Shown here in pieces: positions 1 through 9,550 of a stretch of DNA of 64,000 bases. Every line of letters starts with the position of its first letter. Position 1 is the stretch's first letter. Origin of the DNA: Streptomyces sp. NBC_01142. GTDB taxonomy: Bacteria; Actinomycetota; Actinomycetes; Streptomycetales; Streptomycetaceae. Made by a program: the position numbers and the translations under genes. Location of the stretch: positions 2,306,501-2,370,500 of the forward strand of contig NZ_JAPEOR010000002.1 of the NCBI RefSeq assembly GCF_026341125.1. The letters are read 5' to 3'. The notes beneath the pieces are model-generated. The model searched no databases, was not told the DNA's origin, and saw only the letters and a program-made list of their open reading frames with translations.

Positions 1-539
1 TCTTTTGCGTTTTCCCCGACGCTCGCGCACGGAGTCACGCACGGCCCCTTGCTCCACCACTCGGGGAGCATGGCGATCGCCTCGTCGCCCAGCGGATTGA
101 CGCCCGGGCCGGCCGCCAGCGAGTGGCCGACGAGAACATGCAGGCACTTCACGCGGTCGGGCATGCCGCCCGCACTGGGGAAGCCCTGCAGCACCTCGAT
201 GGCGTCGCGGCGCGCGATGTAGTCCTCGTGAGCGGCGCGGTACGCGGCGGCCAGCTCCGGGTCGTTCGCCAGACGCTCGGTCATCTCCTTCATGACGCCG
301 TTCGCCTCGAGCGTGCCGATCGCCGACGCCGCCCGCGGGCAGGTCAGGTAGTACAGCGTCGGGAACGGGGTGCCGTCGGGGAGGCGCGGAGCGGTCTCGA
401 CGACATCCGGCTGTCCGCACGGGCAGCGATGCGCGATCGCGCGCAGACCGCGCGGCGGGCGGCCGAGCTGCTCCTTGAACGCGGCGATGTCCGCGTCGGT
501 CGGCTCGGTCGGGTCGGTGGTGGGAGGAGGGGTTTCCAT
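1..539 (-). CDS. DUF501 domain protein (partial, 3' end off window)
   Basis: The reading frame starts at ATG 539 and runs off the left edge without a stop, giving about 179 residues. Seen: an N-terminal LGRPPRGLRAIAHRCPCGQP stretch, a Cys/His-rich CPCG, the TLYYLTCPRA segment and a C-terminal GHSLAAGPGVNPLGDEA segment. This pattern fits the DUF501 family, which in actinobacteria sits next to the septum formation initiator and enolase, exactly as here. The molecular function is unknown; the conserved cysteines could bind metal (inference). It lies 95 bp downstream of the FtsB/DivIC-like gene on the same strand, so cotranscription is likely. Only the extreme C-terminus is missing. Confidence 0.85.
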   Translation of the reverse strand, partial: METPPPTTDPTEPTDADIAAFKEQLGRPPRGLRAIAHRCPCGQPDVVETAPRLPDGTPFPTLYYLTCPRAASAIGTLEANGVMKEMTERLANDPELAAAYRAAHEDYIARRDAIEVLQGFPSAGGMPDRVKCLHVLVGHSLAAGPGVNPLGDEAIAMLPEWWSKGPCVTPCASVGENAK

Positions 540-634
540 GCCTGCCTTGTTCGCTTCTGCTGCTCTGGGGTTCTGCGGATCCTGCGGATCTGCGGTTCAA
601 CGGGGGCTACGTGCGCCACGGGTGGTGCTCGGGG

Positions 635-1117
635 TTACGGGTGCTGCTTGCGGTCGGCCTTGTCGACGCCGTCCCAGACGTTCGAGTACCAGGGGCGGTC
701 CGCCGCCCCCTCTTCGGAACGGCGCCTCTCGGCGGCCTCGGAGCCGATCATGATGTAGCCGGTCTCCCCCGGATGCACGAGATGGAGGTGCTCACGGGCC
801 AGCCGCTGGATGTACATGTCGTCCTGGAGGCGCGCCTTCTCGTCCCGGAGCTGCTCCACCACCTCCCGGGCCTCGTCGATGCGGCGCTCCTGGTCGGCGA
901 TGTCGGCACGCTGGGAGACGTACTGACGCATCGGATACGCGAGCGCGACAACCAGGGAGCAGACGATCAGCGCAAGGAAGGCCGCCCGGCCGGTGAGCCG
1001 GGAGCGGCGGGCCTGCCGGCGGTTCTGGGAACGGTAGACGCGGGCGGCGGTCTGCTCACCGAGCAGCCGCAGGCTGGTCGCTGTGGAGAACCGGTCCCGG
1101 TCCCCTCTGCGTGCCAT
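635..1117 (-). CDS. septum formation initiator family protein (FtsB/DivIC-like)
   Basis: A 160-residue single-pass membrane protein. A basic cytoplasmic N-terminus (about residues 1–43) precedes one transmembrane helix at about 44–63 (AAFLALIVCSLVVALAYP). An extracellular coiled coil follows at about 68–105 (heptads in QERRIDEAREVVEQLRDEKARL) and then a short polar tail. This is the FtsB/DivIC layout; family members bridge FtsL and other divisome proteins at the septum. In Streptomyces the homologue beside eno is usually annotated as septum formation initiator or DivIC. It sits between eno and the DUF501 gene on one strand. The tail with HLVHPGETGY is conserved in this family. Confidence is high from topology plus context. 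Confidence 0.88.
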   Translation of the reverse strand: MARRGDRDRFSTATSLRLLGEQTAARVYRSQNRRQARRSRLTGRAAFLALIVCSLVVALAYPMRQYVSQRADIADQERRIDEAREVVEQLRDEKARLQDDMYIQRLAREHLHLVHPGETGYIMIGSEAAERRRSEEGAADRPWYSNVWDGVDKADRKQHP

Positions 1118-1139
1118 GGTCTCGCCCTCCCATTACGCG

Positions 1140-1184
1140 CGTACGTCCCCGGACACGGTACGGGACCGCGGCCGGGGACGTACG
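1140..1184. terminator. perfect 13-bp inverted repeat downstream of eno
   Basis: CGTACGTCCCCGG at 1140–1152 is exactly complementary to 1172–1184, with a 19-nt loop. It lies between the eno stop and the next gene on the same strand. It has no U-run, so it is a Streptomyces-style hairpin terminator or an mRNA-processing structure. Confidence 0.5.
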
Positions 1185-1220
1185 TACGACTGGCTAGCGC
1201 TCAGCCCTTGCCCCGCTCAA

Positions 1221-2549
<1,329 letters not shown>

Positions 2550-2705
2550 TCATTGGCCTTGCGGCAAGAGCCTAACCGGCTCCGGGACATCAGCCGGCCG
2601 ATGCCCGCCCCCTGGGACGAAAAAGCGCATGAACAGCCGCGTACGGGAGAAAGCGCACCGAACCTACCTGCCGGTAATGGGTTCGCGTGCCGCTGACAGG
2701 CAAAA

Positions 2706-2747
2706 CCCCGGCCCGGCGCGTACGGGGGAATAGGCGCCGGACCGGGG
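2706..2747 (-). terminator. rho-independent terminator of rpfA-like gene
   Basis: Arms 2706–2719 and 2734–2747 (14 bp, one mismatch) form a GC-rich hairpin. On the minus strand it is followed by TTTT, directly downstream of the transglycosylase stop, so it is a classical intrinsic terminator isolating eno from rpfA. Confidence 0.8.
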
Positions 2748-2765
2748 GGCTCTGGGGCCCGGGGG

Positions 2766-3668
<903 letters not shown>

Positions 3669-3715
3669 CAGTGGTGCCCGCGGTGGCGAGCGGTTCCGAC
3701 CGTAAACACAGCGCT

Positions 3716-3744
3716 CCCCGATGTTCAAAAGAGGAACATCGGGG
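3716..3744. repeat. perfect 11-bp inverted repeat before the riboswitch
   Basis: CCCCGATGTTC (3716–3726) and its exact complement (3734–3744) flank a 7-nt A-rich loop, about 50 bp upstream of the riboswitch core and about 150 bp after the stop of the next Rpf-like gene. It could terminate that gene or act as an operator for rpfA. A second perfect hairpin (GGCGGAA/TTCCGCC, 3795–3815) lies just upstream. Confidence 0.55.
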
Positions 3745-3892
3745 AGAAAACACCCATCTCGCCACTCGGGGAACTCTCGTTTCCGCAGGTGAGGGGCGGA
3801 AGCAGCGGTTCCGCCGGGCAAGCTGCACCAGTTGGGGCAAAGAGACCCTTGTCTCACTTACACAGAACCGGACATAAGACCGCGAACTGCCG

Positions 3893-4807
3893 CTACTTCA
3901 GGTCCAGATCGAGGCTCTGGCCAGGGAGGATGAGGTCGGGATCCGCACCGAGGGCCTGCTCGTTCGCCTCGTAGATCGCGGACCAGCCGCCGGGCACCTC
4001 ACGCTCGTCGGCGATGGCCCAGAGACTGTCGCCGGGGCGGACGGTGTACTCGCCGGGATCGACGTCCGCGACGCCGGCCGTGTCACGCGCCGGACCGTCA
4101 CCTCGCGAGGCATGACGACCCGTTTCGCGCTCATTGTCCGTATTGCCCGGCTCGACCTTCTCCGGGGCGGGCCCGCCGCGGTGCTTGCCGCTGCCGGCAT
4201 CCGTGCCCGCCTCGGCGGAGTCGGGTGCGGCCGACTCGGCGGGCCTGGCCGGCTCGGTGGCCTTCTTGGGCGTGTCCGACCCGGCGGGCGAGGGCTCGGT
4301 CGACGGCTCAGCGGACCCGGAGGGCTCGGTGGCCTTCTCGGGTGTGGCCGACCCGGCGGGGGCGGACGGCTTCGCCGGAGTGCTCTGCCCATCCGACGGC
4401 AGGCCGCCCGGGTCGACGCCGGTGTCGGCACCGTCGTCCGTCAGCCCGGCGATCGGCGAGCAGCTGGGCCACGCCTCGGGGCCCTGCGCGGCGAGGATCT
4501 TCTCCGCGACCGCTATCTGCTGGGAGCGGCTGGCGAGATCGGCTCGGGGCGCGTACGTCGTACCGCCGAAGCTCTGCCAGGTCTCCTGCGAGAACTGCAG
4601 CCCGCCGTAGTACCCGTTGCCAAGGTCGGCACTCCACATGCCGCCGCTCTCGCACTCCGCGACGCGGTCCCACATGGAGGCGTCGGCGGCGGACGCCGAG
4701 GTCGCGCCGAGCAGCGGGATCGCGATGGCCGATCCCGTCACCCCTGCCGCGACGACGAGGGCCGGAGCCTGGCGGGGACGACGATGACGGCCATTGCCGG
4801 AGCGCAT
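3893..4807 (-). CDS. secreted Rpf-like transglycosylase with long Ser/Pro/Glu linker and LysM
   Basis: A 304-residue paralogue of the adjacent RpfA-like protein. The start is chosen at ATG 4807, with GAAAGG just upstream; an in-frame extension to 4870 has no ribosome site. The signal peptide (1–40) ends in ATSASA. The transglycosylase domain spans about 41–120, with AECESGG (catalytic Glu53), GYYGGLQFS and WPSC. A roughly 130-residue low-complexity linker rich in Ser, Pro, Ala and Glu (repeating SAEPS/KKATEP units) follows, then a LysM domain at about 250–303 (YTVRPGDSLWAIADE…LPGQSLDL). It probably cleaves peptidoglycan outside the membrane, with the linker spanning the wall. The two wall enzymes are tandem but not obviously cotranscribed, since hairpins and a riboswitch lie between them. 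Confidence 0.88.
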   Translation of the reverse strand: MRSGNGRHRRPRQAPALVVAAGVTGSAIAIPLLGATSASAADASMWDRVAECESGGMWSADLGNGYYGGLQFSQETWQSFGGTTYAPRADLASRSQQIAVAEKILAAQGPEAWPSCSPIAGLTDDGADTGVDPGGLPSDGQSTPAKPSAPAGSATPEKATEPSGSAEPSTEPSPAGSDTPKKATEPARPAESAAPDSAEAGTDAGSGKHRGGPAPEKVEPGNTDNERETGRHASRGDGPARDTAGVADVDPGEYTVRPGDSLWAIADEREVPGGWSAIYEANEQALGADPDLILPGQSLDLDLK

Positions 4808-4929
4808 GCGGTTGCCTTTCGCGTAACTGCCGAGACGACGGTGAAGGTAGCCGCATCGAACGCGAGTCACAAGTCGATACAGCGGAGATCACGCGGAAGT
4901 CACAGTTTTGACGCAGCGTCAGATATACG

Positions 4930-6165
4930 TCAGATGCGCGAAGGGGTGAACTCCACCGGCAGCGTGCGCAATCCACGCATAATGAGCCCCCCACGCCACC
5001 GCAAATCGGCCGGATCGCCCGCAAGCCTCAAGTCCGGCATTCTGCTGAGCAGCGTCGCGAGTGCGGTCTGTCCCTCCAGTCGCGCGAGCGGCGCGCCGAG
5101 GCAGTAGTGGATGCCGTGCCCGTACCCCAGATGCTGGTTGTCGCGCCGGGAGAGATCGAGGGTGTCCGGAGCGGTGAAGCGCTCCGGGTCCCGGTCCGCG
5201 GCCGCGAGGACGACCAGTACGGGATCGCCCGCCGCGATCCGCTCCCCGCCGAGCGTGAGCGGCTCGGTCGCGAACCGCCAGGTCGCGAGCTCCACGGGCC
5301 CGTCGTAGCGCAGCAACTCCTCGACACCGGTGGCGAGTAGACCGCTCTCCCCCTTTGCCAGGGAGGCCTGGAGCCGCTCGCGCTGCTGCGGGTTGCGCAG
5401 CAGCGCGTAGACCCCGTTGCCGATGAGATTGACCGTCGTCTCGAAGCCCGCGAAGAGAAGGATGAAGGCCATCGCCGCGGCCTCGTTCTCGGTGAGGTGC
5501 TCGCCGTGGTCACTGGCGCGGATCAGCCCGGAGATCAGGTCGTCACCCGGCTCCACCCGCTTCCGGTGGATCAACTCCGCGAGATAGCCGCGCATCTTCT
5601 TCACCGAGCGGGCAACTCCGCCGCGCGGCCCGCCACCGTGACGGATCATCATGCCCGCCCAGTCGCGGAAGTCGTCCTGGTCCTCGCGCGGGACACCGAG
5701 CATGTCGCAGATGGCATAGATGGGGAGCGGGAACGCGAACTCGTGAATCAGGTCAGCCTCCCCCTTCTCGATGAATCCATCGATGAGCCGGTCGGTCAAC
5801 TCCTGCACCCGCGGGGCGAATTCGGCGACCCGGCGCGGGGTGAACGCCTTCGACACGAGCCGCCGCAGCCGCGTGTGGTCGGGCGGGTCGATGTTCAGCA
5901 GATGCGTCATCAGCTCCGCCTTGCGCTCGCCCGGGATTCCCGTCTTCCCCCTGGCGTGCGCGGGCTCGGCGTGGTGCGCCGGATTCTTCGACAGCCGCTG
6001 GTCGGCGAGAGCCTGCCTGGCATCGGCGTACCGCGTCACCAGCCATGCCTCGACCCCGCTGGGCAGTGTCGCTCTGTGCACCGGCTCGTGCTCGCGCAGC
6101 CAGGCGTACGCCGGATACGGATCGGTGGCGAACTCCCAGGTGAACAGCTCCGGCCGAGCGCTCAC
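4930..6165 (-). CDS. cytochrome P450
   Basis: A 411-residue soluble bacterial P450. The start is the GTG at 6165, which overlaps the mazG stop as GTGA, so translation is probably coupled. P450 signatures are clear: I-helix AGFETT (oxygen activation), K-helix EELLR (ExxR), and the heme-thiolate loop GYGHGIHYCLGAPLAR with the Cys ligand. The first aromatic residue of the usual FGxGxHxCxG is Tyr. The N-terminal WEFATDPYPAYAWLREHEPV is typical of the CYP105/CYP107 group. The substrate cannot be deduced. No ferredoxin gene is adjacent, so redox partners must be encoded elsewhere. Placement after a housekeeping pyrophosphohydrolase rather than in a biosynthetic cluster suggests a conserved Streptomyces core P450. 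Confidence 0.93.
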   Translation of the reverse strand: MSARPELFTWEFATDPYPAYAWLREHEPVHRATLPSGVEAWLVTRYADARQALADQRLSKNPAHHAEPAHARGKTGIPGERKAELMTHLLNIDPPDHTRLRRLVSKAFTPRRVAEFAPRVQELTDRLIDGFIEKGEADLIHEFAFPLPIYAICDMLGVPREDQDDFRDWAGMMIRHGGGPRGGVARSVKKMRGYLAELIHRKRVEPGDDLISGLIRASDHGEHLTENEAAAMAFILLFAGFETTVNLIGNGVYALLRNPQQRERLQASLAKGESGLLATGVEELLRYDGPVELATWRFATEPLTLGGERIAAGDPVLVVLAAADRDPERFTAPDTLDLSRRDNQHLGYGHGIHYCLGAPLARLEGQTALATLLSRMPDLRLAGDPADLRWRGGLIMRGLRTLPVEFTPSRI

Positions 6166-7175
6166 TCCTGCCCCTCGGCGGCACGGACCGCGTCCCGGTA
6201 GGCGCGGGCGGCGGCGCGCAGGGCGGCCTCCGGGTCCTCGCCGTTCGCCTCCGCGCGGACGGCGAGTGCGAGCAGGGCGTACCCGATGCCCTCGCCGGCG
6301 GGCAGCGGCACCTCGAGGCCCGCCGTCCGTACCCGCGAAGCCAGCTTGGCCGCCAGCGCGAGGCCGGGCTGGCCGAGCGGGATGCCGTCGGTCACCGAGT
6401 CGCGCTGCTTCTCGATCGCCTTCGTACGGAGCCAGTGCTCCCGGACCTCCTCCGGTGTCTCGGCGGTCGCGTCGCCGAAGACATGCGGGTGGCGGTGGAT
6501 CAGCTTCTCGACGATCGTCCCGGCGACGTCGTCGATGGAGAACGGCTCGGCCTCGTCCTCCTGCGCGATGGCCGCATGAAAGACGACCTGCAGGAGTACG
6601 TCCCCGAGCTCCTCGCGCAGCTCGTCGCGGTCGCCGTCCTCGATGGCCTCGACGAGTTCGTACGCCTCCTCGATGCCGTACTTGGCGAGTCCCTCGTGCG
6701 TCTGCTGCGAGGACCAGGGGCACTCGCGCCTGATCCGGTCCATGACCTGGACGAGGTCGAGGAGACGGGCGCCGGGCAGGTCGTACGAGCCGGGCAGCAG
6801 TTCCAGGTCCGGCATCTGCACCCGGCCGGAGCCGGCCAGCCGGGCCAGCCCGTCGGTCAGGGCCCGGTCGCCCTCGCCGGAGGGCAGAACCACGATGGTC
6901 CGCCCTTCCCCAGGGCCCTCGGCCCCGGCGCCCCCGGCCCGGGAGGTACTCCCGGCACAGGCGTCCACCAGCTCCTCGGCGGTGAGCGCGGTGTGCTCCA
7001 CGGTGATGCCTGCCTCGCGCAGATACGGCAGCTGGGGGTGCGCCTCGTCGGCGCACACCACCCGGTCCGCGGCGTGCAGCGTCTGCCATGCGGGCCAGGA
7101 CAGCAGTCCGGGTGCGACGCGATGGCTGGCGGTCAGCAGAACGATGCGGCCGGCGGCGGGTGCTTCTGTACTCAC
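6162..7175 (-). CDS. mazG: MazG-family nucleoside triphosphate pyrophosphohydrolase
   Basis: A 337-residue protein. The C-terminal half (about 125–330) is a MazG domain. It carries the metal-binding pattern EEAYELVEAIEDGD and EELGDVLLQVVFH, followed by HRHPHVFGD and a second EEVREHW…K segment; family members hydrolyse NTPs to NMP and pyrophosphate as house-cleaning enzymes. The N-terminal ~115 residues (RIVLLTASHRVAPGLLSWPAWQTL…) resemble the degenerate tetrapyrrole-methylase-like domain fused to MazG in Gram-positives, without a clear SAM site. The middle contains a short Gly/Ala-rich insertion. It lies 19 bp after the SurA-like lipoprotein gene and overlaps the P450 start by 4 bp, so the three form an operon. 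Confidence 0.92.
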   Translation of the reverse strand: MSTEAPAAGRIVLLTASHRVAPGLLSWPAWQTLHAADRVVCADEAHPQLPYLREAGITVEHTALTAEELVDACAGSTSRAGGAGAEGPGEGRTIVVLPSGEGDRALTDGLARLAGSGRVQMPDLELLPGSYDLPGARLLDLVQVMDRIRRECPWSSQQTHEGLAKYGIEEAYELVEAIEDGDRDELREELGDVLLQVVFHAAIAQEDEAEPFSIDDVAGTIVEKLIHRHPHVFGDATAETPEEVREHWLRTKAIEKQRDSVTDGIPLGQPGLALAAKLASRVRTAGLEVPLPAGEGIGYALLALAVRAEANGEDPEAALRAAARAYRDAVRAAEGQE

Positions 7176-7194
7176 CCGTCGAAACTACCCTGCG

Positions 7195-7845
7195 CTACGC
7201 ACCCGCCTCGACGGGCTCCTGCTCCTTGGTCACCTGGGTGATCCACGGGGCCTTGTAGCTGCCGAGCTCCAGCTTCTGGTCGTCCCAGGTGCCGAAGCGC
7301 GGGTTGACGTCGATGTCGAGCGACCTGGCGGCGGCGGTGAAGGCCTCGTTCAGCTTCTGCTGGCCCTCGGGACTGTTGGTCGCGCCGAGCGCGGTGGCGA
7401 GCTTGGCGACCAGGACGTCGCGGCGTACGACATCGTCGAGCTGGTCCGGAGCGACACCCCGCTGCTGCAGATACATGGCGGCGAGCTGGTCCTCTCCGCC
7501 GGACTGCTGCGCGAGGGCGGCGCGCCCGTCCTGGATGTCCTTGCGGCTGACCTTGACGCCGGCGTCGTCCGCGGCCTTCTGCACGACCTGGTCGACGATG
7601 AGGTCGTAGAGCTTGGCGCGGCCGAGCCGGCCGCTGTCCTTGATCAGCTGGGCGGCCTGCGGGGAACGCTCCTGGGCAGCGCGTACGTCCGCCACCTTCG
7701 CCTGGACGGTGGACACCTCGATCCGCTGCCCGCCGACGACGGCGGCGGCCCCCGGGTGAGCTTCACTGCCGCAGGCGGCGAGGAGGGGAGCGGCGACGAG
7801 AAGCGCGGCGGAGACGGTGAGCGCGGTGCGACGGCGGCGGTGCAA
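7195..7845 (-). CDS. SurA N-terminal-like lipoprotein
   Basis: About 216 residues. The best start is TTG 7845, with GGGAGG 5 nt upstream; a second TTG at 7881 has only a weak site. The N-terminus MHRRRRTALTVSAALLVAAPLLAAC is a lipoprotein signal with lipobox LAAC, so the protein should be lipid-anchored outside the membrane. The rest resembles the SurA/PrsA N-terminal chaperone domain (VGGQRIEVSTVQAKVADVR…LYDLIVDQVVQKAADDAGVKVS). No parvulin domain follows, so it is a chaperone-type rather than an isomerase-type protein (inference). First gene of the mazG–P450 run; the GtrA gene ends 55 bp upstream. Confidence 0.8.
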   Translation of the reverse strand: MHRRRRTALTVSAALLVAAPLLAACGSEAHPGAAAVVGGQRIEVSTVQAKVADVRAAQERSPQAAQLIKDSGRLGRAKLYDLIVDQVVQKAADDAGVKVSRKDIQDGRAALAQQSGGEDQLAAMYLQQRGVAPDQLDDVVRRDVLVAKLATALGATNSPEGQQKLNEAFTAAARSLDIDVNPRFGTWDDQKLELGSYKAPWITQVTKEQEPVEAGA

Positions 7846-7900
7846 AGGAGCCTCCCGGCGTGATTGTGCGACGGTGCACAAGACCCTGCGGTGATCGATG

Positions 7901-8455
7901 TTAGGCAGTCCCAGGGGTCTGGGCCACTGGTTCGACCAACGATTCCGCGGAAGTCGCAGATGCGGAGGCCGCAGATGCGGAGGCCGCAGATGCGGAGGTC
8001 GCAGATGCGGGCGCCTTTGCCCCGGGCTTCTCCGTGTGCGAGCCGCTGCCCGGTCCGCGGCCCGTTCCCGGGCGGGTCCGTTCGGGGCGCAACATGATCA
8101 TCCGTGAGACGACGAAGGTCACCGGGATGGCCGCGGCGGCCGCGATCAGCGGCGCGTAGCGGCTGCCGACCTGCCACACGTCCACCAGCAGGTAGACCCC
8201 GCTGGTGGTGACGGCGAAGTTCGCGGCATTGGTGAGCGGGAACAGCAGGAACTTGCGCCACGTCGGCCGGGTCCGGTACGTGAAGTACGAGGTCAGAAAG
8301 AAGGACCCGACCATGCTGAGCGTGAAGGCGAGGACGTGCGCCGCGACGTACGGCATCCGCAGCCAGGTCAGCAGGGCCAGATACAGCCCGTAGTACGTCC
8401 CGGTGTTCACCACCCCCACCAGGGCGAATCTGAGCATCTGGACCTGGACCGTCAT
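7901..8455 (-). CDS. GtrA family membrane protein (polyprenyl-sugar flippase-like)
   Basis: A 184-residue protein with four predicted transmembrane helices in the first ~125 residues (LRFALVGVVNTGTYYGLYLALL, VAAHVLAFTLSMVGSFFLTSY, the FAVTTSGVYLLV region, LIAAAAAIPVTFVVSRMIM). The RFALVGVVNTG start is the GtrA signature. The family is thought to flip lipid-linked glucose or arabinose across the membrane. The ATG at 8455 overlaps the upstream glycosyltransferase stop as ATGA, so sugar-lipid synthase and flippase are coupled. Oddity: the cytoplasmic tail is low complexity, made of Ser-Ala repeats encoded by 15-bp DNA repeats. Confidence 0.9.
   Translation of the reverse strand: MTVQVQMLRFALVGVVNTGTYYGLYLALLTWLRMPYVAAHVLAFTLSMVGSFFLTSYFTYRTRPTWRKFLLFPLTNAANFAVTTSGVYLLVDVWQVGSRYAPLIAAAAAIPVTFVVSRMIMLRPERTRPGTGRGPGSGSHTEKPGAKAPASATSASAASASAASASATSAESLVEPVAQTPGTA
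7956..8010. repeat. 15-bp tandem repeat in the GtrA gene tail
   Basis: The unit GCAGATGCGGAGGCC occurs at 7956–7970 and 7971–7985, with a one-base variant at 7986–8000 and a partial fourth copy. The length is a multiple of three, so copy-number change keeps the frame and only lengthens the Ser/Ala tail. Confidence 0.85.
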
Positions 8456-9459
8456 CGTCTTACGAGCTCCCCCGTGCGTGTGTGCGGCTCCCCTCCCTGC
8501 AGTGGAAGGCCGACGTTGGTCGCCTTCACCAGGAAGTGCGGCCGTCGCTTCACCTCGTAGTAGATACGGCCGACGTACTCGCCGACCACCCCGAGCATCA
8601 CCATCTGTACGCCGGCGAGCGCGATGACCGTCACCAGAAGCGTGACATACCCGGGGGTGTCCACACCGTTCACCAGGGCGACACCGACAATCCAGGCCGC
8701 GTATGCCATGGCTACGGCGAGCAGCAGCATTCCGAGGTAGAGAGCGGCCCGGAGCGGCTTGTTGTTGAAGGAGAGCAGCCCGTCGAGCCCGTAGTTGAGC
8801 AGTTTGCCGAAGCTCCATTTGGAGCGGCCCTGCTCACGTACGGCGTTTTCGTACTCGAATGTGGTGGTGCGGAATCCGACCCAGGCGAAGAGGCCCTTGG
8901 AGAACCGGTTGTACTCGGTGAGTTCGAGGATCGCGTCCACGGTGCGGCGCGACAGCAGCCGGAAATCGCCCACGCCGTCGACGAGTTCGACGTCGACGAG
9001 GCGGTTGATCAGCCAGTAGTAGGCGCGGGCGGTGAGGGTGCGGGTGACCCGGTCGCCCTTGCGGGTGCGCCGGGCGATGACCTGGTCGAAGCCCTCCTCA
9101 TGCAGGAGGAGCATGCGCCGGACGAGTTCCGGCGGATGCTGGAGGTCGGCGTCCATGATGACCACCGCGTCGCCCTCGGCATGCTGGAGGCCGGCGAGCA
9201 TCGCCGCCTCCTTGCCGAAGTTGCGGCTGAAGGAGACATAGCGGGTACGGGAGTCGGCCTCGGCGATCTCCTGGAGAAGGGGGAGCGTCCGGTCCTGGCT
9301 TCCGTCGTCCACATAGACCAGCTCGAATTCCTGCCCGAGCAGGGCGAGCTCCTGGGTCACATGCTCATGGAAGCGGCCAATGATCTCCTCTTCATTGAAG
9401 CACGGAACAACTATCGAGATCAGCACGCTAGTACAACAACCGACGCGAATGTCGCTCAT
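8452..9459 (-). CDS. family 2 glycosyltransferase (polyprenyl-phosphate sugar transferase, GtrB/DPM type)
   Basis: A 335-residue protein beginning at ATG 9459. The N-terminal GT-A domain has ISIVVPCFNEEE, the DDGSQD nucleotide-binding motif, NFGKEAAMLAGL and DADLQHPPEL (metal/donor DxD). Two C-terminal transmembrane helices follow (about 245–265, AALYLGMLLLAVAMAYAAWIVGVAL; about 280–300, VTLLVTVIALAGVQMVMLGVVGEYVGR). This is the layout of undecaprenyl-phosphate glucose/mannose synthases. It overlaps the GtrA gene by 4 bp, so the pair probably makes and flips a lipid-linked sugar for glycosylation outside the membrane (inference). It is divergent from the YfhO gene, 91 bp away. Ribosome site weak. 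Confidence 0.9.
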   Translation of the reverse strand: MSDIRVGCCTSVLISIVVPCFNEEEIIGRFHEHVTQELALLGQEFELVYVDDGSQDRTLPLLQEIAEADSRTRYVSFSRNFGKEAAMLAGLQHAEGDAVVIMDADLQHPPELVRRMLLLHEEGFDQVIARRTRKGDRVTRTLTARAYYWLINRLVDVELVDGVGDFRLLSRRTVDAILELTEYNRFSKGLFAWVGFRTTTFEYENAVREQGRSKWSFGKLLNYGLDGLLSFNNKPLRAALYLGMLLLAVAMAYAAWIVGVALVNGVDTPGYVTLLVTVIALAGVQMVMLGVVGEYVGRIYYEVKRRPHFLVKATNVGLPLQGGEPHTRTGELVRR

Positions 9460-9550
9460 GGATTCACCACATGACGCGTGGGCGACTTTTGCGTGAACTG
9501 GACTTTCTCCAGGCTGTTTTCGCGATCGGCGCTGGCATATTCGAGTCATC

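Noticed and set aside
4930..6165. P450 as part of a secondary-metabolite gene cluster
   Set aside because: Its neighbours are mazG and a housekeeping lipoprotein, with no biosynthetic enzymes nearby.
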